NCBI GenBank assembly: GCA_014905825.1
Contig: JACGCN010000002.1
Location: forward strand, 1,488,001-1,552,000
Length of the DNA stretch: 64,000 nucleotides
Reading direction: 5' to 3'
From: Lyophyllum atratum
Taxonomy: Eukaryota > Basidiomycota > Agaricomycetes > Agaricales > Lyophyllaceae
Shown here: positions 45,841 to 58,351 of the stretch, one piece after another
Layout of the letters: each line of letters opens with the position of its first letter
Numbering within the stretch: position 1 is the stretch's first letter
The notes under the pieces: model-generated
Told to the model about the DNA's origin: nothing
The model's input: the letters and a program-made list of their open reading frames with translations, nothing else
Databases searched by the model: none
Position numbers and translations under genes: made by a program

Positions 45841-47059
45841 TTACTCCAAGGCTTCCGGGAAGTCTCCTTCGTCGAGGTCATGGGGCTGGTGGGGTTGATT
45901 AATTATTACGGAACCAAATGGATGTTGTGAGCCTACCTCTTTAGGTTCCTCGTCTTCTCCGTATTGCATCGTGTAGTCAATGTGACTTATCACTGTCTCC
46001 AAAGAATCGGAATTGGTGAGATCGAGCGGCAAAAAGGAGACGAGAGGGTGGTCTTCTATCTATGAGATGAAGTCATGAAGGTCGAAGTCGCCCCACTGAT
46101 GAATTGAAATGATATAACGTACTAGCTGTACAATAGCTTGATTGAGGGCATGAAATCGTGGATTAGATGGGTTGGCCTCTTGACCGCGCCTTGTTGCAAG
46201 CAACATGGGATCTGGATCCAGATATCTGGGCATTGCGGTTAGGGCGTCATTCCAGGCATGGGAGTCAATAGAGAAGCATGACATACCTAGCGATATTTTT
46301 ACGACCTCGCATACCGTTTCTGGCCCCACCGGAAGGATCTTCAGGATTCGATGTCACAAGATCCATCTTCGACATAATATTGATCCAAGGAATCTCAAGG
46401 TTGACCATAGCGGACATCGCGGAGAGGACGCCGCTGGACAAATACGTTAGTCCACCCAGGACAGGACGCATGGCAGTGCAACGCACCCGAAGAATTTGTA
46501 TCTGTCCTCCATGAATTGAGATTCTATGAGATAGACTGCGCATGTCCTGATCCCTAATCTCGAAAGGTTTTGCACAAGTGTCGGGAGAAATGGGTGGTGT
46601 GTGTACAACTCGATTTGACCTATTCATCTTCAATATACAAAAGACGTTTCGCGGAATAATTTTCATACCTGGACAGTCAATGATAAGGTAGTCGTCTTCA
46701 AATCCTCCGAGCTCCTCCTCTAGCCAGTCCATGTTCTGTAGCAGATACCTATGACGCAAACCAACAATTGAGCTGTCTAGGCTTATCCACCCTCGTCCCA
46801 GGCACTCACCCACTTACTCGAAGCAGTAAACGAGACCGCCGTTCGGGCCATATCCAAGCTCATTCATCACATCCTCCAAGCTCACCAGGTCCCTGATATC
46901 TATAGATGGTGCATACTCGAAGCTGGCTGAGTTGGCGGCGGGATCGAGATTGACCAAATGGCCAGTCCGCTTCGACGCCTGGAGATGGGTAAGGAACGAT
47001 GTGCTGAATGTGGATTTTCCAGCGCCCGCTGGGCCTGTGACGAGGACTGCATAGCGCAT
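45841..47059 (-). CDS. GPN3: GPN-loop GTPase 3
   Basis: About 290 residues in several exons. GPN3 with GPN1 helps assemble and import RNA polymerase II. The P-loop is GPAGAGKST near residue 9. The family-defining Gly-Pro-Asn is in [15 protein letters not shown]. Further marks are [20 protein letters not shown], the switch [27 protein letters not shown] (G4) and [19 protein letters not shown]. It ends [12 protein letters not shown]. It is divergent from PYM with 126 bases between start codons. Confidence 0.95.
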
Positions 47060-47185
47060 TGGAGGGTGTTAGTGATCACCGTCCAAGTCTGAAATCCAAT
47101 TTTTTAGTCGACCGGCCCGCCGATCGTGATCATCTTAGCGGGATAGGAGATGCTTTCCCACGGTAGACACCTTGCACCCCGTCCC

Positions 47186-47784
47186 ATGTCGAGACCACCT
47201 ATTAACCCTGACAAGACCGTTGCTGGCATCGCCCTCGACCCGCAAACCCTCCAACGCGTGATTCCTGAATCTAAACGGCCAGATGGATCGTAAGCTGATC
47301 GATCTCAGTCGTACATTTGCCTTGTGCTGAAGCCATCATACCAAGTGTCCGCAAGCAGATCAAAATACGGCCGGGTTTCACGCCCCAGGAAGATGTTCGC
47401 AAATTCAGAGGGACTCGACAGGCCCAGATGGATGCGACTGCCCTTCCTAAGGGCCACATAATCGGCTGGGCACCACCTACACAAAGTACTGCCACATCTG
47501 CATCTGCGAAGCCTATGAGCAAAAGCGCGAAGAAGAACGCGAAACGAAGAGAGAAGAAAGGCGACGAGAAGAAGCAGGATGTGCCCGATAATTGGGAGGA
47601 TGAGGACGAGGAAGGTGATGACGCTCAGGCGGCGGGCGTTGATGGGAAGAAGGTCGAGGGGGGCAGCCCGGCGGCTGAGCCAACTAAATCTGAGTCCAAG
47701 CGCCCCTCTCCTTCCGGATCCGAGAACGCGCCTTCTACTGTGGATGAACTGTCGTCCAAACTGGGGAAGCTTGGGGTCAAATAG
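47186..47784 (+). CDS. PYM1: PYM, partner of Y14 and Mago (exon-junction complex disassembly)
   Basis: Two exons (47186-47289, 47346-47784) give 180 residues. PYM binds the Y14-Mago dimer through its N-terminus and the ribosome through its C-terminus, removing exon-junction complexes during translation. The N-terminal motif is complete after splicing: GIALDPQTLQRVIPESKRPD, then GSVRKQIKIRPGFTPQEDVR. The middle is Lys/Glu-rich (SKSAKKNAKRREKKGDEKKQ). The end is a small helix (STVDELSSKLGKLGV) also found in the family. Presence of PYM fits a lineage with many introns per gene and an active exon-junction complex. Confidence 0.92.
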
Positions 47785-48003
47785 CTCTATCATGGTAGAT
47801 GTCCATCATCTTTCACGGGTCTGTAAAACCAGAACAACTAATTAAGTGTGTAAGTATATGGGTGTTGGGGATATAGTTTGGTATACATGTAATGCTACAG
47901 TTATAAGATTATATGTGTGATGTAATAGCGTGGATAGCATACCCTGCATCTATGCCTTGCTTTAGGAGTGCTAACAGCAGTGGGTCCCGCCCGCACAAAG
48001 GTC

Positions 48004-49221
48004 CTATGTCCATTCCGCCTTCTCCAGGACGCCTTCTGCCTGCGTTTGACTAGAACCATTCCCTATTGTAGGAGGGGGCGCTGGCGCCGGAGGTTGGGGC
48101 CTCGGACGAATCTCCATAGATATGATAATGACGACGACGAAAGCCGAGAGTGTTACTTCGGAAAGGTTCAATAGCGGTAAGGATGGCATGGGAAAGAAAC
48201 ACCTACAAACGGCTCTCCGCATATTCTCCCATTTTATCTCTTCCACGTCGGTGCGGAGGTCGCTGACGCTCACAATAGCTTTACTGAGGAGCTCCTGATG
48301 GAGGTCGCGTCTCAGAATCATATATGATGTTTGACGGATGCTAACTGACCTCCATGACAATGTCTCGCTGCTTCAAGTCGGCCTTGGCCTCATTTTTCCG
48401 ACTTTCAACGTCCATCTGAATTCTGCGCGAAAATGAACTCAGAGAAAGACTCATATATAACGCGTCTGGACATACTCATGTTTCAAGGTGCCAATGTCTT
48501 CCTTCATTTTGACATCTAACCGGTCAACTTCGCGGCGTAATGCAGCCGTCGCAGTTCGTATGGTGGCAGAGTCGTTTTTGGTCATCATTGTAATTTCTGC
48601 ACGGAGCTCAGAGAGTGCGGCACGAAACAAGTAGGCTTGCTAGGGACACCGATGAGACCGGGCATATATCGAAAGAAAAAAAAGTAGTCCACGTACATTA
48701 TCGACATCCTGCACTGTGAGACCCTCTCGACGGACTTTATTCACGCGATCTACGAGCAAGGCGCGTGTAGCACGCATTAGGCTTCGGGCAGTCGGAGTCG
48801 GAAACGTCTTCTCCAGGGCCGCGAAGAAAGCATGAGTGTGGAACGGAGGGCTAGAGTATGTCGGGGCATGTGAATGCGCGATTTCCGTGGATGGCACGCT
48901 GGATATGGGTGAAATTGCTGACAATGGCTGATCTTGGGAGAAGTGCGAACCAGACCGGCTCGAACCGGGAGCGGAAGACGGTTCAGACCCATCTCCTGTA
49001 GAGAAGGATTGTGACGACGATTGGGAGTTTCCCGAAGAATCTTTCGGGTGGGATAAAGAGACAGACGTGGAATCAGAGCTGGCATGGCTGCCGGAGGATG
49101 GAGGATCCTTGATGGTATGCTCCACTTGTATGGCCCGGTATTGCATTCGATGAATTGAGGTCCAGGATGGAGGCTTATCAGGTGGAATATACCGGTAGAC
49201 CCGGGGGAGATTGCGCAGCAT
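48004..49221 (-). CDS. CCDC90/MCUR1-type mitochondrial coiled-coil protein (DUF1640)
   Basis: About 330 residues. The N-terminus is a possible mitochondrial leader ([14 protein letters not shown]). A long Ser/Pro-rich stretch comes next. The family core follows: [20 protein letters not shown], then [21 protein letters not shown] long coiled coil ([20 protein letters not shown] to MRRAV) leads to a C-terminal membrane helix ([12 protein letters not shown]) and a Pro-rich tail. This layout matches the DUF1640 family, which includes yeast Fmp32 and animal MCUR1/CCDC90B. These are inner-membrane proteins tied to complex IV assembly or calcium-uniporter scaffolding. It is convergent with PYM. Confidence 0.87.
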
Positions 49222-49735
49222 AATGGTCGATTATTGGGATTATAGGCTATAGCGAAGTTGTGTCGGAAATAAGCAAGATGGATGTTGACATTTGTTATGT
49301 ATCAGAGCTGTCGGCATCTACTGAAGGGCCTTTCAACTTGACGCTGACCGTCTATGGCCTTGCTGGTCACCGTCACTGGTGAATCGCAGCTTGTGTACAG
49401 ACCATTCCCAGTAAAGCCTCCGCTACGCATACGAGTCTCATCTGCGATTTATCATTATCTAGAACTGGATAGCATGCTGAGCAGTGTCCCCCTTTAGATC
49501 TCTACCATCATCATGTCCCAAAGAACCTTCGTTGACTGCCTGACTGAGCATGATATGCATAAGCCTCTGGAAACAGCCTGCACTTACTCATCTCTCGTCG
49601 TACAAGGCCTCTGGTGGCTATGCCCAGCATCGATTTAGGCGCCCATCTTTGTAAGATCGATGTTACTCCGGGTTACCGAGATCTATATCTCCAAAGCCAC
49701 CGCGAAATCCGACGAACCACTAGTCCCCCATCAAC
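49222..49735. other. divergent promoter region, CCDC90-like / GST-1
   Basis: About 510 bases with no coding frame of interest. Two starts leave from it in opposite directions. Confidence 0.4.
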
Positions 49736-50817
49736 ATGTCGCAATCCACCTCGAAACTAAGCTTTTACACTAATCACCTGTCTCCGAATGGCCTCAAAGT
49801 CTCGATCTACCTCGAAGAACTTCGTGCCAAGGATCCCAACTTCGAGTACACGTACGCGATCTCGCTTCCTTCGAGTTTTTCACCTATGATAAAGTATTGC
49901 TCCTCAGGATGAAAGAGTCGACCTATCGAAAGGAACCCACAAGGTGTGATCATTTATCCTTGCTTCGATACGTCGTAACGAGCGAGGGCGTCAGGAACCT
50001 TGGTTCATCAAACTAAACCCTAACGGACGCATTCCGCTTCTTGTCGATCACACTCGGGATGACTTCCCGGTTTTCGAAAGCGCGGCGATCTTGATGTACC
50101 TCGAGCAGAACTTCGACACCAAGAAGGCATTCTCGTTTGATGCCCAAAAGTTCCCTAAGGAGTACAGTTCGATGCTCCAGTGGATTTTCTTCTCTGTAAG
50201 GCAATACTTTTTTCGACTAACGTCCTCCGATCTCATTAGCCTGGTTTTTATCTAGCACGGAGGCCTCGGTCCGATGCAAGGCCAAGGTAAGCTACATCCC
50301 GACGGAGACATGAAACGACTTCATTGACTCTCGGCTGCTTGATAGCCCATTTCTTTCTTCATTACTGCCCGGAGGACGTCCCATACAGCAAAACGAGTCA
50401 GTGCCATATATCGATTTTCTGATATAAAACTATACTCATACCCACCTTCTAGGGTATCGCGAAGAGACGAAACGACTGTACGGTGTCCTTGATATCGGGC
50501 TCGCCGACCGTGACTGGCTCGTGGGTCCCGGCCGTGGACGCTTTACTATAGCCGACGCGAACGCCCTCCCTTGGTAAGATATTGACCATCGCCACGACGC
50601 TAATGAAACTCATGGCGGTGACACCTTCTTCTAGGGTTCGTCTTCATACCCGGGCTGGAATTCAAACACTCGATGAATGGCCGAACCTCAAGGTACGTGT
50701 GGTCTCTCGTATTTGTGTATTTGCTTCTTCGCATGGCTAATAAAAATACAGGCGTGGTTTTTGCGCAGTTCTGAGCGTCCGGGGGTGAAAGCTGCCATTC
50801 GCTCGGTGGCTTTGTAA
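49736..50817 (+). CDS. glutathione S-transferase, Ure2-like (copy 1)
   Basis: Several exons give about 230 residues. The N-terminal thioredoxin fold has LSFYTNHLSPNGLKVSIYLE, then EPWFIKLNPNGRIPLLVDH (the conserved cis-Pro strand) and FPVFESAAILMYLEQNFD (Glu-Ser for glutathione). The C-terminal helical domain has [20 protein letters not shown] and ETKRLYGVLDIGLADRDWLV, followed by FTIADANALPWVR. It ends ERPGVKAAIRSVAL. These marks fit the fungal Ure2p-type class, which acts in detoxification of electrophiles and peroxides. The substrate is not inferable. It faces a paralogue tail to tail. Confidence 0.92.
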
Positions 50818-51261
50818 TGGTGTAAATGCATAGTATATTTATTAGGAGTTCCATGAAGTATGTTATTGATAACATTGAACATCAAAACACTTTGCGCGCA
50901 CCAGATAATTGTCGAGGGATGCCTTCCGATCTGTCCAAAGCACAACTGTGCCATATGTAGCCCAGATGAGTTTGTAATAGTCAGAATTTATCCCAGGCGT
51001 AGGTACAGGAGCCTCAAGTCGACAAAGGTCGAGTCAAATATTCAAATATTCATGCCCCATGTACCCGTTAGACCGATATAGAGCGGCTCCGCTCCAGAAG
51101 TTTGTCGACGTTCGACTGTTTGTGATCAATTGATTCAGAGTCAGATATATGAGTCTTCATTACAGGGCTGTAAAGGTTTTCCAAACGTTGGATAGAAACA
51201 CACCGTCATACATAAACTTATATGGGAGCGACTATAGACAACTGGAATGATGCAGCGCTTA
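50818..51261. other. intergenic between convergent GST paralogues
   Basis: About 440 bases between the two 3-prime ends. I see no third copy or remnant, and no repeat. Confidence 0.4.
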
Positions 51262-52317
51262 TTACTTTCCAACCTCGAGACCCGCCGCAACTGCTGGCCT
51301 CGCCACAGTGCGCTCGACCCAGGCCTGTGCAAAAGAATCAGCAACGCTTGTAACATCACGGGGTTCCGCAATACCTTGACATTAGGCCACTCATCCAGAG
51401 TTTCAATGCCGCTAAAGGCATGAATCCTGACCCTGTAAGATAAACTTCAGTTTCCGGTAGTTTGCAGAAGGCAGTAGGCTACTCACCAAGGGACAGTCTT
51501 CATGTCAGTGATGGTATATTTACCCTTGCCGGGTCCAACGAGCCAGTCACGGTCCGTCAGACGAATTTCAAGAACACCGTACAGGCGTTTAGTCTCTTCG
51601 ATGTAACCTGTATCAATGGAGTGAGGTACCGCCATATCTCGCGACAGGAATTTGCATACGCTTCTTCGCATAGGGGATATCCTCAGGCGCAAACTTGTTG
51701 AAGTGGTTGGCTTAGGAATATATCCGTTAGATGGCAAGATGTATGGGCCAATGATGCGCTCTAACCTTGTCCTTGCATGGGGCCGACACCTCCGTGCTGA
51801 AAACAATCAAGTTAGAAAAGTGTACCATCACAGGTACGGCTTGTCTGTGGCTTACAGCAAAGAACATCCACTGAAGTAGTTCACTGTACTCATTGGGGCT
51901 CTGGACGGGATCATACCAGAATTTCAAATCCTTATCATAGTTGTGAGCCAAATACAACAAGATCGCGGCGGTCTCGAAGACGGCGAAATTGTCGCGACGT
52001 CGATCCACCAGGACGGGGATTCTTCCGTTCGGATTGAGTTTGAGGAACCAGGGTTCCTGAGATGCTATGTTGATCCTAGACCTGGACAAGCAATTAATCG
52101 CAAATACATACCTTCTGCACGTTCTTGCTGATGTCTATTTTCTCGACACTGCAGAACAACACGATCAATCGATGGCTCGCCCACGATCAAACACTCCCGC
52201 TCACTCGTAGTCGATTCCGGGGTAAGCGGCCTTGAGCTCTTCAAGGAAGACTGAGGTTTGGAAGCCGTTGGGGGTGGGGAAAGTGTACAAGATGAAGGGT
52301 TTGGAGGAGGTGGACAT
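51262..52317 (-). CDS. glutathione S-transferase, Ure2-like (copy 2)
   Basis: The same exon pattern as copy 1, on the other strand. Marks are PFILYTFPTPNGFQTSVFLE, EPWFLKLNPNGRIPVLVDRR, FAVFETAAILLYLAHNYDKD (Glu-Thr in place of Glu-Ser), LQWMFFAHGG, YIEETKRLYGVLEIRLTDRD and GKYTITDMKTVPWVR, ending VAAGLEVGK. The two copies agree closely in the glutathione-binding strand (NPNGRIP) and in KRLYGVL, but differ at the N-terminus and the C-terminal tail. They are therefore old rather than recent duplicates. The role is presumably detoxification. Confidence 0.92.
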
Positions 52318-52477
52318 TGTTGGAGATGGGGGTGTGATGATTTGCTGAGCGGTTATATATGCGAGGAGACGCGTGACATCATGCCAACGAAGGATTTCAC
52401 TCAGGTTACAAATCTTCGCTGAATCAGCGCACACTGTAGGATTACGAATGGAAAGGGGGGACGTAGAGTAAAAGCCT

Positions 52478-52811
52478 TTAGTTGCTAGGTAACCCTGATC
52501 CTGGTACGTTCGTTGCGCTCTTCTCCGGCGTGTACTCGAACTGCGAGCCTATGATATTACCGCGGAAGCGTTTCCTCATGTCAAGCTATGGAACCACGTT
52601 AGATGAAAGACACATGAGAGGTGGAAAAGGCGCTCACCATGCCCCGTTTGCATTCGAATGTTGCCTTCCGAAGTGACTGGCATTCCTCGGGCAGTTCATC
52701 GGCGTGGTGCTTCAAGCAGTCGGATGGCAGGTTCCCCTGTTTCAGCACACAGTCAGAGTGCATTAAACAGTCCTTGAGTGCAGCGATAAGATTCTGGCAT
52801 GACGACGCCAT
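52478..52811 (-). CDS. PET191: PET191/COA5 cytochrome c oxidase assembly factor
   Basis: Two exons give about 94 residues. Pet191 is a twin CX9C protein of the mitochondrial intermembrane space needed to assemble complex IV. The cysteines are in order: MASSCQNLIAALKDCLMHSD with C, CVLKQGNLPSDCLKHH, ECQSLRKATFECKRGM. The C-terminal exon (DMRKRFRGNIIGSQFEYTPE) carries the family signature. It is divergent from IBA57 with 131 bases between start codons. Confidence 0.95.
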
Positions 52812-52942
52812 ATGAGCAGCTCGTGAGCCGAGACGGGTACTGGGGCCCTCCCAATTGTCGCGGTGGGGACAGAGAGCAAAATCTGGCGTCACGTGGGATT
52901 TGACGCGTCCTGAATTGGAACGCCCAACATCGAGTCGGCACA

Positions 52943-54270
52943 ATGCGTCCTGCAGTCCTCCAAACTCTCGTCAGAAACATCCCGACTGTGGCCCCAGTCC
53001 CAAACAGAGCTGTCTTGTCCTTGTCTGGATCCCATCTCTCCGAGTTTCTCAATGGAATCACCTCCTCACTTGTGCATGAGCCAATAAAAGGCCCCCTTTA
53101 CACTGCCTTGTTACATGCCCAGGCACGCACGGTCGTATTGAATAACCCTGTTCAACATTGACAGAGAAATTATCATCATTTCAGGGAAAAGTGCTTTACG
53201 ATATCTTCTTGTACACGTCGTCGGATGCTGCTGGGAAACGCAGTTACCTCTTGGATTACGACCCCCGACCGTCCGAAGCCCCACCGTTGATGACTCTGCT
53301 GAAACGATACGTTCTGCGATCAAAGGTCAAGATTAGGGAAGTCTCAGAACAATATGATGTCTGGGCAGCCTGGGGAAACTCGACGCCAGAACCACAAAGA
53401 CAGTGGACATGGGCACGGAGTGGGGTCGTGGAACCTAAGTGGAATGCGCATGAATGGCCATGGGGACTGAAGGACGAATCAATTCTGGACAGAAGGGCTG
53501 TAGGAATGGGTAGACGCTTCCTGGTCCGGAAAGGAACTCTCCGTGTGTTATTCATCTTCGGTATGATATAATATTCAACTAACATACTCATACCGAGCAG
53601 CACAGGAAACCTCTGATCACGAGCTGGCTTCTTCGGATGACTATACCCTCCACCGCATTCTGCATGGTGTACCAGAAGGACAAGTGGATATGCCTGCCAT
53701 GCAATGCTTCCCTATGGAGTCTAACCTGGACATTATGGGTGGATGTAACAGACTTCATTTTTGCCTGAGAGTGCCTCGCTGATATATCTTTTACTCAGTG
53801 GACTTTCGGAAGGGCTGCTATGTAGGTCAAGAGCTAACTGTCCGCACATACCATACCGGTGTTATTCGTAAAAGGATTCTCCCTGTGGTCATACACAAAC
53901 CACATCAATGGTCAGGGCTTGTTCTGATAGCTCCCAGACAATTCTCATCCATGTTGTGTCTTCCAGGGCTCCAGAAGTTGTGAAACCAACACCCGATGCC
54001 CCTTCGTTTCCGGCCAGTATGACTATCATGCCGACCGTTATCCGCAAAGATGATAACAGAATTATTCCTCGTCCCCGGGGGGTAGGGAAGTTGTTGTCGA
54101 CCCATCAAGGCGTGGCATTAGCGCTCTTGCGCCTTGAGCAGGTTGAGGCTGCTGAGAGGGGTGATCTCAGGTTCGAATTTATGAGTGAGGACTCAGCTCG
54201 GGAGAGCGTAGGCACATGGTCACTGTCGCACTGGTGGCCAGATTGGTGGCCGCATCAGCCAGAGGAATGA
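52943..54270 (+). CDS. IBA57: IBA57, mitochondrial iron-sulfur cluster assembly factor
   Basis: Several exons. Iba57 works with Isa1/Isa2 to build 4Fe-4S clusters for aconitase-type and radical-SAM enzymes. The N-terminus ([20 protein letters not shown]) may be a leader. The GcvT-like fold follows: [20 protein letters not shown], then [10 protein letters not shown]. The defining motif [20 protein letters not shown] is complete, with its Cys. The C-terminal part has [19 protein letters not shown] and ends in a Trp-rich tail ([14 protein letters not shown]). Its start faces PET191, another mitochondrial assembly gene. Confidence 0.93.
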
Positions 54271-54389
54271 TGGAAGTATAGAATATACTGAGGCTTTTGG
54301 GAAATAATATGTCAACCACCCAGTATGCCCTTATAGTGGTCAAAGACGCTTCGCAAACGAAGGAAAGACGTTTGCGCGATCGGGCAGCA

Positions 54390-54838
54390 TTAGAGGGGGG
54401 ATTCAATTGTAACAGACGCCAGAACATATTCTCCATCGTGGCTAACTGAGAGGTGAATGGGACCGATTTTCAATTTGTCTGCAACAAGGATAGGGCGATA
54501 GACCAATACGGGTTTGGCGCGTACGGACCCTTCGCCCAATCCACGATATGCGAGTTCTTTCCAGGTAGGCCGCACCGTCGGATACATAGCCTTGTACGCC
54601 GCTTCTTTTATACCCCACCTAATCACGTAAGGTAACTTTCAGCGAAAGTGGCCTGAACGACATACCGGACAGCGAGGAAACGCACTTGGCGAGAAACATC
54701 AGAGGACGACAGCGACTCCCATTGAGAAAATTCCTCCCGGCTGAGGATACGAGAGGGAAGTCGGGAGCCTCTTCGCTGCAACAAAGCAGCGATGCGGGGG
54801 ATATGAACAACATCCACACCAACGCCCAGGATGGCCAT
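54390..54838 (-). CDS. PPT2: AcpS-type phosphopantetheinyl transferase (mitochondrial)
   Basis: Two or three exons give about 135 residues. It transfers 4-phosphopantetheine from CoA to acyl carrier protein. The AcpS marks are complete: AILGVGVDVVHIPRIAALLQ (Asp for Mg) at the N-terminus, ILSREEFSQW, VRFLAVRWGIKEAAYKA (KEAxxK, built across an intron) and IHLSVSHDGEYVLASVTIE. A small stand-alone AcpS-type enzyme in fungi normally serves the mitochondrial carrier protein (yeast Ppt2). No long leader is seen. The start at 54838 (MAILGVG) is the first ATG. Confidence 0.92.
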
Positions 54839-54954
54839 GGCGGTCACGAAAAATCCCTCCTGATTTTGAGCTCAGATCAAATCAGTTTGATCCAGATAAC
54901 TCTTGAGATTAGATTTCCAACTTCTTACACACCGACCAAACATTTTATGGAATC

Positions 54955-57900
54955 ATGGCTTCTTCCACGGCTTATATAGCTGCGGCCACCAACAGGTACC
55001 CTCAAGCTGCGAGTATTTCTCCATCCTCACTTGCGGCCTTTGGCTCCTCCAACTTGGTCGCGTTATGGGACATAGCTGTGCGTGTTTATCCTGAACCCGT
55101 TGAATCCATCTTATGGACTTGCGCGCAGGACGAGAAGGGTCGCGGCGTGTCGGAAACTCTCCCAGGACACGAGGGCCTTGTCACTTGTGTTCGGTTTGTC
55201 TCAGACGCGGCGTTCGTCAGTGCAGACGACCGGGGAGTGCTTATCCACTGGAGGAGACTTGGAGATCAGGCACGCATTCTGGATACTGTTCACCCTCGAT
55301 ACCTTAATAAATGTGCACCGGCTTTCAGTGGAAGTCGACTGGAAAGATTCAGGCTCATATAAAAGCAATCTCCTCTCTATGCATACTCGATGGCTGGGTC
55401 GCGACTGGCTCGTCTGACGCCTCTGTCAAAATTTGGAACATTGTGCCTGGTGCTGAAGAATCAGGCAGGAGTTGGAATACTTCGATACTGGACTGGTATT
55501 CATTGACGTTTTTTTGTTACAGATAATCTAGTGGAGGAGCAGCTCATTTCCTTGCGAGGAAAATATCCGCTTGCTCTCTCCTTGTCGTACCTTCCGCAAT
55601 CGAAAGGTCCGTTAACGCGTTTAACTGTGCCTCCGTGACGACTGATTCCCTTGAACTCGCAGTAATTGTTCTTGCTATCGCCGGAACCGACAGCAATATA
55701 CAGATATGGGCTCGATCAGACAACCTCGTACGCCCTTTTTGAGCTCGCGTCTTCTTTCAGGTAGCTGAAGTGTTCATAGTTCGTACACGCTTCGAGTCTT
55801 GCAGGTCATGAAGACTGGGTCAAAGCACTAGACTTCCTGCCACCAAGCACTGGAGACCAGCCTCTCGTCTTAGCCTCAGGATCGCAGGACGCGACTATCA
55901 GATTATGGTCTATAGAGCCCTGGGCCAGAGAGAGGGCCCTACCCCAAAATCCTCGGGCAGATGCTCTGAATGACGAACTACTAGATGCATTTGAGGCATC
56001 ACTAGGAGACGTCGGCGAAGCTGAGGAAGGAGGAAAGCAGATCTCGTTAAAGCGACACATATTGACAGTCAAGGCTGACCAGGGGAGGTAGAGCATATTC
56101 TATCTGTGCACGACTGAGGAAACTTATCTTCATCGCAGCTCTCAGCAATACTCAATAACTTTTGACGCTCTCCTCATCGGACATGAGGCAGGTGTTACAT
56201 CCCTTGCTTGGCAGCCGCTTTCGCCTGGTTTTGTGCCAACCCTGCTATCGACTTCGACAGATTCTTCTGTGATCTTATGGTCACCCTCAACCGTTGTAAC
56301 GCCCGCACAGGATGGATCGACCTCTATATGGATTAACCGTCAGCGATTCGGAGACATTGGCGGCCAGCGGCTAGGAGGCTTTGTTGGCGGTGCGTGGGCC
56401 AAGCAAGGACGTGAAGCCCTGGCTTGGGGGTGGGCTGGAGGCTGGAGACGATGGATATGTGATACTTCCCCCAAACATGCCCACGAAGAGGTCTGGTCTG
56501 AGTCTGGTGCGATCAGCGGTCACAATGGGCCAGTGAAGGGCCTTGATTGGAGCCCAGCTGGAACCTATCTGCTCTCCGTAGGGTAAGCCCAGCACTCGAT
56601 TGTTCCCATGCGTGACTAACCATCTATATAGTCTTGACCAGACAACCAGAATACATGGTGCAATACCGGCTGCTGAGAAGGATAAACACACGTGGCACGA
56701 ACTTAGCCGTCCTCAGGTGCATGGATACGACCTTCTCGATGCCGCATTCATCGATCCCCTGCGATTCGTGAGTATTGCTGATGAGAAAGTTGTCAGAGTT
56801 TTCGAAGCTCCGGGAGGTTTTGTCGATCTTGCTGAGGGATTAGATGTCGCCAAGTTCGCCGAGAGCGAGGTATCTTATTCGATGTTCTCGGCGTAGCTTT
56901 GACTGATTGGGTCTCTGTAGCATAATCGACCCCTGGGTGCCAGTGTTCCGCCCCTTGGACTGTCAAACAAAGCGATGGAAGATGGTCGGCCGCATTTAAC
57001 AACCTATATCTATGATTGTGGCTGATTTTCTCTTTCAGCACGATCTCAGGAAACTGTCAAGCAAACCAAAAGAAGGCGGCATTTTGAAGGGGAGCTTGCT
57101 TCCACCACTCTTTGGCCAGAGATTGAGAAGGTTTTCGGGCATGGATATGAGGCAAGATCTTAAAACTCTACTATTGACAATGCATTTAATTTCATTTCCG
57201 TTTACAGTCCATGACTTTAGCAGTTTCCCCGAAGAAGCGACTCATCGCGACCGCTTGCAAAGCGACGACGCCTGAACATGCCGTTGTCCGGGTATATGAC
57301 ACAGCAACATACCAGCTTGTCGGGCACCCTCTAGAAGGCCATTCATTGACCGTGACAAGGATAGCTTTCAGCCCCGATGAGAAGTTTGTCCTATCCGTCT
57401 CCAGAGATAGGTCGTGGAGGTTGTTTGAAGCTCAGGAAAGCGGTGGTCCGTATTTTGCGCTAGTTACCTCGCTGCATTTTTCACTGACCAGATGCTCGAC
57501 TGAAAGGTTTTATCCCGGTTGCAGCAGACAAATCTCATGGGCGAATTATATGGGATTGTGCCTGGGCTGTTGAGGGGGATGTTTTTGCAACTGCGTCTCG
57601 AGACAAAACAGTAAGGCCGAGATTCATCGTCCACAACCGGGTCGGATGATTCACTGTAACTATCAGGTCAAGATATGGCAGCAACAAGAGGCGAAAAAGT
57701 GGCAGGCTGTGGAAACAATCAAGACTAACGCCCCTGGGACTGCCGTTGCTTTCGCTCCAGGGACTACGTCACATCGGTTAGTGCTATCCAAACCGTGTCT
57801 GCGAGAATCGTGATACATTGTAACGCTTACAGGCGAAGACTTGCCATTGGATTGGAAAATGGAGAAATCCTCATTTACTCTGCCCCGCAAACATCTGCGG

Positions 57901-58113
57901 CACCATGGCGTCATGACATGACAATACCCTCGAGGTTTGCGCCTCTTTGAAGCGACTCTATAAATGTTAACCTTGTATTACAGCCGCGCTCACATCAATC
58001 AAATACACAGGCTCTCCTGGCAGCCAACTGAATTAGACGTTCCAACCAGGCTTGCAAGCTGCAGTGAGGATGGTACACTGAAAATAACGATTGTTCAAAT
58101 GGCTAAAGAGTAA
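54955..58113 (+). CDS. ELP2: Elongator complex subunit 2 (double WD40 propeller)
   Basis: About 800 residues in many exons. Elp2 is the WD40 scaffold of Elongator, which makes the xm5 modification on wobble uridines of tRNAs. WD repeats run through the whole length: GHEGLVTCVRFVSDAAFVSA, GWVATGSSDASVKIWNI, GHEDWVKALDFLPPSTGDQP-like, VTSLAWQPLSPGFVPTLLST, GHNGPVKGLDWSPAGTYLLS, GHSLTVTRIAFSPDEKFVLS. The strand with HNRPLGASVPPLGLSNKA is a family mark. The end is GTLKITIVQMAKE. It is divergent from PPT2 (116 bases) and convergent with the pseudo-helicase gene. Confidence 0.92.
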
Positions 58114-58351
58114 CAATGGTTCCGATGACTACGAGTGAAAGGAAAGCTGATATACAATGTGGGAGAACAGGGGTTGACAACCCAGACGAGTACTTGATAA
58201 GGAGACAAAAATATACTTGGTAAGGAAACAACTTCAGTAGATATGGGGTGCAATATAAGGGTATCGAACAGGGGTGTGTTGTGCAGTATAGCGGGAAGGC
58301 GAAAAACAGCAAACATGGATAGGGATACAAGGTCATCTCGGGGTCATAGGG

